Of a stretch of 14,007 nucleotides of DNA, positions 1-6,092 are shown in pieces. The position numbers and the translations under genes are program-made. Below the pieces are notes generated by a model. The model saw only the letters and a program-made list of their open reading frames with translations. It was not told the origin of the DNA and searched no databases. The stretch is from Thermohalobaculum sp039030915 (GTDB lineage: Bacteria; Pseudomonadota; Alphaproteobacteria; Rhodobacterales; Rhodobacteraceae). The first letter of the stretch is position 1, and the number at the start of each line of letters is the position of its first letter. The DNA is taken from NCBI GenBank assembly GCA_039030915.1, contig JBCCDG010000108.1, positions 1 through 14,007 on the forward strand, given 5' to 3'.

Positions 1-564
1 GAGATGCGCGAGCAAGGTCTCCGAACCCGAACCCTCCTGTCGCCGAGCGAAGGGCCGGTGCGCAACGTCCGCGAGCCCGATGCCGTCGATCGCCGAGCCG
101 GCAGGCAGCAGCAGCCCCCGGCGGCGGCGGCAAAAGGCGAGAAGGACAGCGCCGTCGCCCGCGCCCGCGGCCGCCATGGCGGGCCGGTTCCACTCGCCGC
201 TCGCCGCGTCGAAGAGGTGGAGCGCCGCCGCCACTCCCTCCCTTGCCGCGAAGCGCGCAAGCCCATCCAGGCTGCCGTCGAAGAAGCTGGGCATCGCGGC
301 GCCCGATTGGCGGAGCGCCCATTCGAGCAGCGGGTCGTGGCTGCCGAGCATGACCATCGGGCGCGGTGAAGGCGGGCGCGGCCCATCGAGCGAGGCTGCA
401 AGCCAGGCCTCGACCGCGGCGCGCGGGAAGAGGAGCTTGCCCGTCACGCGCGAGCACGGCACCTCGCCCGCCGCTGCCAGATCGTAAACCCGACGCTCCT
501 TCACCCGCAGAAGGTCCGCGAGCTCCTTCGTCGTAAAGAATGCCGGGGGCGCGTTTCCGTCCAT
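1..564 (-). CDS. HTH regulator with PBP-like effector domain (partial, 3' end outside window)
   Basis: Probable transcriptional regulator combining an excisionase/MerR-type helix-turn-helix with a domain related to ModA/TupA-type periplasmic binding proteins. The frame is open from an ATG at 564 to the left edge, giving 188 residues with no stop. Residues 9-55 read FFTTKELADLLRVKERRVYD followed by a wing (GEVPCSRVTGKLLFPR) and an AVEAWL helix, the standard HTH_17 layout. From about residue 70 the PBP-like part begins (VMLGSHDPLLEWALR, later FDGSLDGLARFAAREG), reaching RRQEGSGSETLLAHL at the edge, like the RQxGSGTR segment of this family. The start lies 8 nt after the tupA stop, with only a weak ribosome binding site, so translational coupling is likely. 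Proteins of this kind often sit beside molybdate or tungstate transporters, and I infer that it senses tungstate or molybdate and controls tup. The missing C-terminus could hold further effector-domain residues. Confidence 0.85.
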   Translation of the reverse strand, partial: MDGNAPPAFFTTKELADLLRVKERRVYDLAAAGEVPCSRVTGKLLFPRAAVEAWLAASLDGPRPPSPRPMVMLGSHDPLLEWALRQSGAAMPSFFDGSLDGLARFAAREGVAAALHLFDAASGEWNRPAMAAAGAGDGAVLLAFCRRRRGLLLPAGSAIDGIGLADVAHRPFARRQEGSGSETLLAHL

Positions 565-572
565 GGGCGGTC

Positions 573-1394
573 TCAGGAGCCTGCGTTGGGGAAGAAGAGC
601 TGCTGGCCGTCCACTTCGTAGGCCCCGATGGCGGACTGCCCCTCGGCGGAGAGTAGCCAGTCCGCGAAGGCCTGCGCCTCTGCCGCCTTCACGCTCGGGC
701 ACCTCTCGGGACTGACGGGGATGACGCCGTACTGATTGAAAAGGGCCGCATCGCCCTGGACCAGCACCTCAAGATCGCCCTTGTTCTTGAAGCTGATCCA
801 GGTCGCGCGATCGGTCATGGTGTAGGCGCCCATGCCTGTGGCCGCGTTGAGCGTCGCCCCCATGCCCGAGCCCGTCTCGCGATACCAGGTGCCCGAGGCG
901 GCGGAGGGATCGACGCCCGCGCCCTGCCAGAGCGCGCGCTCCTTCTTGTGCGTTCCGCTGTCGTCCCCGCGCGAGGCGAAGAGCGCCTGCGCCTCCGCGA
1001 TGGTGCCCAGGGCCGCGCGCGCATCCTGCATGCCCTTGATGCCTGCCGGGTCCGCCGCGGACCCGACAATGACGAAGTCGTTGTACATGAGGTCGTCCCG
1101 CCGCGTGCCGTAACCCTCCGCCACGAATGCCTCCTCCGCCGCCTTGGCGTGGACCAGCAAGACGTCCCCGTCGCAGTTCTTCGCGTTGCGGATGGCCTGC
1201 CCGGTGCCTACCGCGACGACGTTGACCTTGATGCCGGTCTCCGCCTCGAACGCTGGCAGGATGTGGTCGTAGAGCCCTGAATTCGCGGTGGACGTCGTCG
1301 ATTGCACGATGATCGAACGCTCCCCGCCACCCGCGGGGAGGGCGAGCATAAGGGCTGCCAGAACGGTGCGGAGGGCGGTTGCGCTGGTCTTCAT
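573..1394 (-). CDS. tupA: Tungstate-type ABC transporter substrate-binding protein TupA
   Basis: Periplasmic oxyanion-binding protein that would deliver tungstate (or molybdate) to TupBC. It has 273 residues, the usual TupA size. Residues 1 to about 24 form a signal peptide: MKTSATALRT, then a hydrophobic core LAALMLALPAGGG. The mature protein starts with IIVQSTTSTANSGLYDHILP, which carries the TTS-type anion-binding loop typical of TupA rather than the AAASL motif of ModA. Further family matches are VGTGQAIRNAKNCDGDVLLVHAK, YNDFVIVG, SRGDDSGTHKKE, WYRETGSGMGATL and FNQYGVIPV. An AGGA Shine-Dalgarno element lies 4 nt before the ATG, and the gap to tupC is 24 nt. It is the third gene of the run tupB-tupC-tupA, an order with the binding protein last. 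Specificity for tungstate over molybdate is inferred from family resemblance; the presence of a separate modABC next door supports it. Confidence 0.9.
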   Translation of the reverse strand: MKTSATALRTVLAALMLALPAGGGERSIIVQSTTSTANSGLYDHILPAFEAETGIKVNVVAVGTGQAIRNAKNCDGDVLLVHAKAAEEAFVAEGYGTRRDDLMYNDFVIVGSAADPAGIKGMQDARAALGTIAEAQALFASRGDDSGTHKKERALWQGAGVDPSAASGTWYRETGSGMGATLNAATGMGAYTMTDRATWISFKNKGDLEVLVQGDAALFNQYGVIPVSPERCPSVKAAEAQAFADWLLSAEGQSAIGAYEVDGQQLFFPNAGS

Positions 1395-1418
1395 CGGTTC
1401 CTGTCGCGGGTCGGCCGG

Positions 1419-2171
1419 TCAGAAGTGGAGACGGCCCGCGAGGTAGGCGCGGGCTGCGGTGGAGGCCGGAGCCTCGAAGAAGCGGGCCGCCGGCGTGTGC
1501 TCGGCAAGGCGGCCTTCGTGGAGGAACACGATCTCGTCCGCGAGCCGGCGAGCCTGGCCGATGTCATGGGTGACGAAGACGATCTTCATGCCGTCCGCGC
1601 GCGCGGCCCGCACGATGTCTTCGATGAGCGCGGTGGAGGCCGGGTCGAGGCTTGCCGTCGGCTCGTCGAGAAGCAGGACGGCCGGTTCCGTCGCGAGGGC
1701 GCGGGCGAGTGCCAGGCGCTGCTGCTCGCCGCCCGAGAGCGCGCGTGCGGGTTGGCCCGCGCGGTCCGCGAGGCCGACATGGGTGAGGAGCGCCGTCCTT
1801 CGCCCCGCGTCCCGCCGCCCGCGCGCCTTCAGCACGAAGTCGATATTGGCGGCAACGGAGCGGCGGAGGAGCACGGGCTTCTGGAAGACCAGCGCCTGCG
1901 CGCGCCGGGTGGCTGCCGAGACAGGCGCACCGCCCCAGGCGACCCGTCCGGCGGTCGGTTCGACAAGACCGTGCAAGGCCTTGAGCAGCAGACTCTTTCC
2001 CGCGCCGTTCGGGCCCATCAGCACGGTAATGCCGCGATGGGCTAGGGTGAGGTCGATGCCCTGAAGCAGTTGCTTGCCATCGACCTCCAGCGTCAGCCCG
2101 TCGACGCGACAGGGCAGCTGTGCGGCCCCAGCCTCGATCCCGGCCCTCCCGTTGCCCGCATGGTCACGCAT
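1419..2171 (-). CDS. tupC: Tungstate-type ABC transporter ATP-binding protein TupC
   Basis: Cytoplasmic ATPase subunit energising oxyanion import through TupB. The 250-residue protein has a complete ABC ATPase motif set: Walker A GPNGAGKS (53-60), Q-loop glutamine 97 (VFQKP), signature LSGGEQQR (145-152), Walker B VLLLDEP (165-171), D-loop SLDP and switch histidine 202 (FVTHD). Unlike ModC it has no C-terminal Mop (oxyanion-binding) domain. The VFQKPVLLRRSVAANIDFVL stretch is typical of TupC/WtpC-like ATPases. The ATG at 2171 overlaps the tupB stop by 8 nt (ATGCGTGA), implying coupled translation. An N-terminal tail of about 20 residues precedes the ABC fold, so a slightly later start is possible, but no better start with a ribosome binding site is evident. 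Confidence 0.9.
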   Translation of the reverse strand: MRDHAGNGRAGIEAGAAQLPCRVDGLTLEVDGKQLLQGIDLTLAHRGITVLMGPNGAGKSLLLKALHGLVEPTAGRVAWGGAPVSAATRRAQALVFQKPVLLRRSVAANIDFVLKARGRRDAGRRTALLTHVGLADRAGQPARALSGGEQQRLALARALATEPAVLLLDEPTASLDPASTALIEDIVRAARADGMKIVFVTHDIGQARRLADEIVFLHEGRLAEHTPAARFFEAPASTAARAYLAGRLHF

Positions 2172-2871
2172 GGGCCTGCCTCAGTGCGGCATGGCGGATG
2201 GAGAGGGCGAGTGCGTTGACCGTAAGCGCGAGGATCAGCAGCACGATGCCGAGGGCGAGCGCGAGGGCGAGGTCCCCCCTGGACGTCTCGAGCGCGATGG
2301 CGGTAGTCATCACGCGGGTCAGGTGGTCGATATTGCCGCCCACCACGATCACTGCGCCAACCTCGGCGATGGCGCGCCCGAAGCCCGCGAGCCCGACTGT
2401 CAGAAGCGCGAAGCGGCCGTCCCAGACCAGCGCCTGCACGATCTCCCGCCGCCTGAGGCAGAGCGAGCGGAACTGCTCGGCATATTCGGCGTGCATGTCC
2501 TCGAGCACCTGGCGGGAGAGGGCGATGACGATGGGCGTGATCAGGATTGTCTGCGCGATGATCATCGCCGTCGGCGTGTAGAGAAGGCCTAGGACGCCGA
2601 GAGGACCTGCGCGGCTGAGCGCGAGGTAGACAACGAGGCCGACGACGACAGGCGGCAAGCCCATGAGCGCATTCACGAGAACCAGCGCCGCGCCACGGCC
2701 CGGAAAGCGGGCGACGGCGAGGAGGGCGCCGAGCGGCATGCCGAGCGCGCAGGCGATCAGCGTGGCGGTAAGGCTGACCTCAAGGCTGAGCCCGACGATC
2801 TCCATGAGATCGGCGTCGCCAGCCGTGAGGAGGTGGCCTGCGAGCACGAAGGCTTCGCCGAAATCCTGCAT
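2164..2871 (-). CDS. tupB: Tungstate-type ABC transporter permease TupB
   Basis: Inner-membrane permease of the tungstate-type importer, 235 residues. Hydrophobic segments cluster around residues 24-55, 62-90, 98-118, 155-180 and 200-225, fitting five or six membrane spans. TupB hallmarks are MGLPPVVVGLVVYLALSRAG (70-89), LLYTPTAMIIAQTILITPIV (97-116), and a late IAEVGAVIVVGGNIDHLTR then MTTAIALETSRGDLALALAL. A cytoplasmic coupling-loop region lies at about 125-165. I chose the ATG at 2871 because it begins the conserved membrane part and has a GGAGG Shine-Dalgarno 12 nt upstream. Reading the frame further back gives a low-complexity tail that overlaps modC. This is the first gene of the tup run, 100 nt after modC, and the gap holds a candidate promoter. 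Confidence 0.9.
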   Translation of the reverse strand: MQDFGEAFVLAGHLLTAGDADLMEIVGLSLEVSLTATLIACALGMPLGALLAVARFPGRGAALVLVNALMGLPPVVVGLVVYLALSRAGPLGVLGLLYTPTAMIIAQTILITPIVIALSRQVLEDMHAEYAEQFRSLCLRRREIVQALVWDGRFALLTVGLAGFGRAIAEVGAVIVVGGNIDHLTRVMTTAIALETSRGDLALALALGIVLLILALTVNALALSIRHAALRQAHA

Positions 2872-2910
2872 TCTCTGCCGTTTCCTCCGCCAGGCGGCGT
2901 ATTTTCGGAG

Positions 2911-2942
2911 ATGATGGCAGGTTACAACGCTTATCGCAAGCG
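2911..2942 (-). promoter_or_regulatory. Candidate tupB promoter with dyad over the -35 box
   Basis: Reading the minus strand, TTGCGA (2939-2934) and CATCAT (2916-2911) are separated by exactly 17 nt, each matching the sigma-70 -35 or -10 consensus at 4 of 6 positions. A perfect 5-bp inverted repeat CGCTT-ATCGC-AAGCG (plus-strand reading, 2928-2942) covers the -35 element, where a repressor or activator could bind. It lies about 40 nt upstream of the tupB start. The matches are modest, so this is a candidate only; the neighbouring HTH-PBP regulator would be the obvious ligand. Confidence 0.3.
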
Positions 2943-2971
2943 CGCGCTGGGCCTCGGCGAGGCGCAACGGC

Positions 2972-4057
2972 TCAGGAGAGGCCGATATCCATGGGGGCGA
3001 CCGAGACGGCCTTGGCGATGGCATGGCACTCGACGCCGGGCGCGAGGCCGAGGCGGTGGGCGGATCGTTTGGTGATGCGCGCGAGCAGGCTGTCCCCGCC
3101 TGCGTCGAGCTGCACCATCGCGCCGGGGCCTGCACCCGGGCGGAGCGCCGTCACGCGGACGGGCAAGACGTTGAGGGCGGAGAGGCCCTCGGGCGCTTCC
3201 CGCGCAAGGATGACATCCTGCGCCGCGATGCGGATCCGCAGGCGCGTGCCGGGCTCGGCGGTGATGCGGGGCAGGAGGAGGCGCCCGGCGGCCACCTCGA
3301 TCTCGCTCAGCCCATCGGCGTGATGGGCGACGACGCGGCCCGTGAGGATCGAGCCCGCGTCGCGGATGCCGAGGGCGGGCACGGCCTCCGGGTCGGCGAG
3401 GACCTCCACAAGCGGGCCCGCCTTCGCGACGCGCCCCTCCTCCAGCACCACGAGGGTGGTTGCGAGGCGGGCGACCTCGGCCAGGCTGTGGCTGACATAG
3501 AGGATGGACATCGCTGCGTCGTCCCGCAGCCGCTCGAGATAGGGCAGGATCTCAGCCTTGCGGGCCTCGTCGAGGGCGGCCAGCGGCTCGTCCATCACCA
3601 GCATGCGGGGGCGGGAGAGGAGGGCGCGCCCGAGCGCGACGCGCTGACGCTCCCCACCCGAGAGCGCGCCCGGCATACGGTCGAGGAGGTGGGCTATCCC
3701 TAGAAGATCGGCGATGCGCGGCAGATCCTCCCCTCCGCCTCGGCCCGCGAACCAGCGGCCGTAAAGAAGGTTTCGCCGCACGCTGAGATGGGGGAAAAGC
3801 CGCGCCTCCTGGAACACGTAGCCGATGCGGCGGCGGTGGGGCGGCACGTAGCGGCCCGCGGCCGTGTCGAGCAGCACGGTCTCGTCTAGCGCCACGCGGC
3901 CTTCGTCGGGGCGGAGGAGGCCCGCGACCGCATTGGCGATCGTCGTCTTGCCCGAGCCGGAGCGGCCGAAGAGGGCGGTGACGCCTGGGGGCGCGGAGAA
4001 TGCTGCCTCAAGCGCGAAGCCGGCAAAGCGGTGGGTGAGGGCGACCGCGAGTGTCAT
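2972..4057 (-). CDS. modC: Molybdate ABC transporter ATP-binding protein ModC
   Basis: ATPase subunit of the molybdate importer, 361 residues, the usual ModC length. Motifs: Walker A GRSGSGKTT (31-39), Q-loop 83 (VFQE), signature LSGGERQR (132-139), Walker B MLVMDEP (152-158), D-loop ALDE and switch histidine 190 (YVSHS). After the ATPase domain comes a regulatory extension ending in a Mop domain at about residues 293-355 (SALNVLPVRVTALRPG through GLAPGVECHAIAKAVSV). In the family this domain binds molybdate and mediates feedback on transport. The start codon overlaps the modB stop as ATGA, indicating translational coupling. Third gene of the mod transporter set; tupB follows after 100 nt. 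Confidence 0.95.
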   Translation of the reverse strand: MTLAVALTHRFAGFALEAAFSAPPGVTALFGRSGSGKTTIANAVAGLLRPDEGRVALDETVLLDTAAGRYVPPHRRRIGYVFQEARLFPHLSVRRNLLYGRWFAGRGGGEDLPRIADLLGIAHLLDRMPGALSGGERQRVALGRALLSRPRMLVMDEPLAALDEARKAEILPYLERLRDDAAMSILYVSHSLAEVARLATTLVVLEEGRVAKAGPLVEVLADPEAVPALGIRDAGSILTGRVVAHHADGLSEIEVAAGRLLLPRITAEPGTRLRIRIAAQDVILAREAPEGLSALNVLPVRVTALRPGAGPGAMVQLDAGGDSLLARITKRSAHRLGLAPGVECHAIAKAVSVAPMDIGLS

Positions 4058-4761
4058 GCGCCTAAATCCCGCCCGCCGACACGGGCAGCGACACGGCGGG
4101 CCACGATCTCCGAGAGGAAGAGCGCGCCCATCGCAATGGCGATGGAGACGAGCACCAGGGCGCCGACCGCGCCCTCGCCGCCCGGCACCTGCAAGAAGGC
4201 GTAGATGGCCGACGGGATCGTCTGCGTCTCACCGGGGATGTTGGAGACGAAGGTGATGGTTGCGCCGAACTCCCCCATCGCCTTGGCGAAGGCGAGGATG
4301 GCGCCCGCGACGATGCCGGGCAGGACGAGCGGCAGGGTGACTGTGGCAAAGACCCAAGCGCGCGAGGCGCCGAGGGTGGCCGCCGCCTCCTCGAGCTTGG
4401 GGTCCACCGCCTCGAGCGAGAGGCGAATGGCGCGGACCATGAGCGGAAAGGCCATGACGGCGGCGGCCAGCGCCGCGCCGGTCCATCGGAAGGCGAGCAC
4501 GATGCCGAGCTCCGACTCGAGAAATCCGCCGAGCGTGCCGCGCGTCCCGAAGGCCAGCAGCAGGAGATAGCCCGTGACCACCGGCGGCAGGATCAGCGGC
4601 AGATGCACGAGGCCGTTGAGGAGCTGGCGCCCCGGAAAGCGCCAGCGGGCCAGCGCATAGGCGGCGAGGAGCCCGAAAGGCAGGCTCGCCACCGTCGCCC
4701 AGAGCGAGACCTTCAGCGAGAGGACAACGGCGTCGCGCGCCTCGGGCGGCAGAAGGTCCAT
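4054..4761 (-). CDS. modB: Molybdate ABC transporter permease ModB
   Basis: Inner-membrane permease of the molybdate importer, 235 residues. Hydrophobic spans lie at about 10-37, 50-72, 88-108, 142-160 and 198-220. The EAA coupling motif that docks with the ATPase is clear at 124-149 (EEAAATLGASRAWVFATVTL followed by PLVLPG). Further ModB signatures are LPLILPPVVTGYLLL (54-68) and AMGEFGATITFVSNIPGETQ (161-180) followed by TIPSAIYAFLQ. The ATG at 4761 follows the modA stop after only 2 nt, and the 3' end overlaps modC by 4 nt, so modABC is a tight translational unit. Confidence 0.95.
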   Translation of the reverse strand: MDLLPPEARDAVVLSLKVSLWATVASLPFGLLAAYALARWRFPGRQLLNGLVHLPLILPPVVTGYLLLLAFGTRGTLGGFLESELGIVLAFRWTGAALAAAVMAFPLMVRAIRLSLEAVDPKLEEAAATLGASRAWVFATVTLPLVLPGIVAGAILAFAKAMGEFGATITFVSNIPGETQTIPSAIYAFLQVPGGEGAVGALVLVSIAIAMGALFLSEIVARRVAARVGGRDLGA

Positions 4762-4763
4762 CG

Positions 4764-5561
4764 CTAGTCGAGCGGCCGGAAGCCGTTGCGCGCGAAGATG
4801 GCGCGGGCCTTCTCGCCGGAGAGAAAGCCGAGGAAGGGCTCGGCGAGAGGGGCCTTGCGCCCGGCGATGGCGGCAGCCGGATAGGTGATCGGTGGATGGC
4901 TCCCGCTCGCGAAGCGGGCGAGCACCGTCACCGCCGGTTCGGCCAGCGCGTCCGTTGCGTAGACGATGCCGAGGGGGGCCTCGCCGCGGGCGACGAGGGC
5001 GAGGGCGGCGCGCACGTTGTCCGCCTGCGCGATGCGCGGGGCGACGGTTTCCCAGAGCCCGAGGCCCTTGAGTGCTGCCTTGCCGTAGATGCCCGCGGGC
5101 ACGGCCTCGACCAGCGCCATTGCGAGGCGGCCACGATGAAGGGGAGCGAAGAGGGCCGGCGCCTCTGTCGCCGTTAGGATCGGCGGCTCCACAATGTGCC
5201 TGCGTCGTGCTTCGAGCCGGGTGCTGCCGAGGGCTGCCGTAGCATGCGGACCGATGAGCACGAGGGCGTTGCCGAGGATGTCCCGCCGGGTGCCGTCGCG
5301 GAGGAGCCCTTCTTCGGCGAGATAGTCCATCCAGGCGGCGTTGGCGGAGATGAAGACGTCCGCGGGGGCCCCAAAGGCGATCTGGCGTGCCAGCGTCGCG
5401 CTGCCGGCGAGGGAGAGACGGGTTTTGTGGCCCGTCTCCGCCTGCCAGGCCGCGACCACCTCCTCGAGCGCGTTCTTCAGGCTCGCGGCAGCGAAGACCG
5501 TGAGCTCACCGGCGCGCGCCGGTGAGGCGGCGAGCAGGATCGCAAGGATCCATGCCGCCAA
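4764..5561 (-). CDS. modA: Molybdate ABC transporter substrate-binding protein ModA (TTG start)
   Basis: Periplasmic molybdate-binding protein, 265 residues from the TTG at 5561. A short hydrophobic signal peptide (WILAILLAASPARA, cleavage near 17) precedes ELTVFAAASLKNALEEV, whose AAASL serine loop is the ModA anion-binding signature. SLAGSATLARQIAFGAPADV, FISANAAWMDYL, VPAGIYGKAALKGLGLWE, ADNVRAALALVARGEAPLGI and VYATDA all fit ModA. The frame is closed by TAA about 120 nt upstream and contains no ATG or GTG before the TTG. The only alternative I see is CTG seven codons earlier, which would add an arginine to the signal peptide. No strong Shine-Dalgarno precedes either. The segment usually reading GDPxxVPAG is here ALVEAVPAG. 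First gene of modABC, downstream of a Mo-box-like site and the ModE-like gene. Confidence 0.92.
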   Translation of the reverse strand: MAAWILAILLAASPARAGELTVFAAASLKNALEEVVAAWQAETGHKTRLSLAGSATLARQIAFGAPADVFISANAAWMDYLAEEGLLRDGTRRDILGNALVLIGPHATAALGSTRLEARRRHIVEPPILTATEAPALFAPLHRGRLAMALVEAVPAGIYGKAALKGLGLWETVAPRIAQADNVRAALALVARGEAPLGIVYATDALAEPAVTVLARFASGSHPPITYPAAAIAGRKAPLAEPFLGFLSGEKARAIFARNGFRPLD

Positions 5562-5652
5562 CGCGCCGATGCGCAGGGCACCGTGGAGGGCGCGGGCTCG
5601 AGGAGCATCCGCAGAGGCGGGAAGGTGGGCGGGGCTTGGCAGGGCGTCTCTC

Positions 5653-5685
5653 CCGGCGGGTTATAGCCGGCGGGAAATATCGCTC
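5653..5685 (-). promoter_or_regulatory. Mo-box-like operator overlapping a TATAAC box before modA
   Basis: This AT-rich island sits in the 146-nt gap between the ModE-like gene and modA. On the minus strand the left half reads AGCGATATTTC (5685-5675) and the right half GCTATAACCCG (5668-5658), separated by 6 nt. This resembles the E. coli ModE consensus as I remember it (ATCGnTATATA-N6-TATATnnCGAT): 7 of 10 informative positions on the left, 4 of 9 on the right, with identical spacing. TATAAC (5665-5660) is also a 5-of-6 match to a -10 box, though no good -35 precedes it, so bound regulator would block RNA polymerase. Two direct copies of CCGGCGGG (5653-5660 and 5667-5674) flank the TATA core. 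The position, about 100 nt upstream of modA, fits autoregulated molybdate uptake. Confidence 0.45.
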
Positions 5686-5707
5686 CGGTGCGGGCGCCGC
5701 GCAAGCG

Positions 5708-6076
5708 TCATCCGTCGGCGGATCGCTGGCGCATGAGGGCGCTGATGGCGGCGATGTCCGCGGCGCCGGCCTCGGCCACCCGCGTCTCGAGCACACGGTA
5801 ATGGGCGAGGACGCTGCGGCCGGTGTCTGTCAGCGCCGCCCCGCCGCCGTGGGCCCCACCCCGGGCCCGTTCGACCAGCGGCTCCGAGAACATCTCGTTT
5901 AGCGTGCTGACCAGCGTCCAGGCACGCTTGTAGCTCATGCCCATGGCGCGGCCCGCGGCGGAGATGCTGCCCGTCTCCTCGATGAGCGCGAGCAGGTCCG
6001 CCTTGCCCGGGCCGAGCATCCCGCGACCCGGCCAGACGAGGCGCAGACGCAGATCGGGGGCGGGCGGCGCGTCCAT
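5708..6076 (-). CDS. ModE-like winged-helix regulator lacking Mop domains
   Basis: DNA-binding regulator of the LysR/ModE winged-helix type, 122 residues. The family core is clear: LRLVWPGRGMLGPGKADLLA, then the helix-turn-helix LIEETGSISAAGRAMGMSYK and RAWTLVSTLNEMF at about 31-63, then the wing PLVERARGGAHGGGAALTDTG (66-86) and a C-terminal helix. E. coli ModE has about 260 residues with two Mop molybdate-binding domains after this fold. Here the protein ends after the DNA-binding part, as in many one-domain alphaproteobacterial homologues. How it would sense molybdate is therefore not visible. It is directly upstream of modA, so control of modABC is a strong inference. The ATG at 6076 lies 5 nt after the stop of the hybrid kinase gene and immediately follows a 6-bp hairpin. 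Confidence 0.9.
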   Translation of the reverse strand: MDAPPAPDLRLRLVWPGRGMLGPGKADLLALIEETGSISAAGRAMGMSYKRAWTLVSTLNEMFSEPLVERARGGAHGGGAALTDTGRSVLAHYRVLETRVAEAGAADIAAISALMRQRSADG

Positions 6077-6092
6077 GCGTCTCAGCAGACGC
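6077..6092 (-). promoter_or_regulatory. Hairpin abutting the start codon of the ModE-like gene
   Basis: GCGTCT (6077-6082) and AGACGC (6087-6092) form a perfect 6-bp inverted repeat with a 4-nt loop. In the transcript the stem ends on the base immediately before the AUG of the ModE-like gene, and the UGA stop of the kinase gene (6084-6082) lies at the loop/stem edge. The hairpin covers the place where a Shine-Dalgarno sequence would be, and no strong one is seen further upstream. A plausible role is translational coupling, with ribosomes finishing the kinase opening the hairpin. A chance inverted repeat in GC-rich DNA is possible. Confidence 0.35.

Noticed and set aside
2951..2963. GCCTC-GGC-GAGGC hairpin after modC as a terminator
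   Set aside because: Only five pairs with a 3-nt loop and no following U-tract on the minus strand; common by chance at this GC content.
2872..3135. N-terminal extension of TupB by 88 residues
   Set aside because: It would overlap modC by over 160 nt, is low-complexity and unlike TupB. The ATG at 2871 has a Shine-Dalgarno and fits the family length.
4054..5561. Possible frameshift in modA or modB because modA lacks ATG and the genes are separated by 2 nt
   Set aside because: Both proteins show family motifs from end to end in a single frame, with normal lengths; the tight spacing is ordinary operon packing.
5562..5707. Molybdenum-cofactor riboswitch upstream of modA
   Set aside because: The 146-nt gap shows a Mo-box-like DNA site, but I could not lay out the multi-stem structure of that riboswitch. 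A covariance-model search would settle it.
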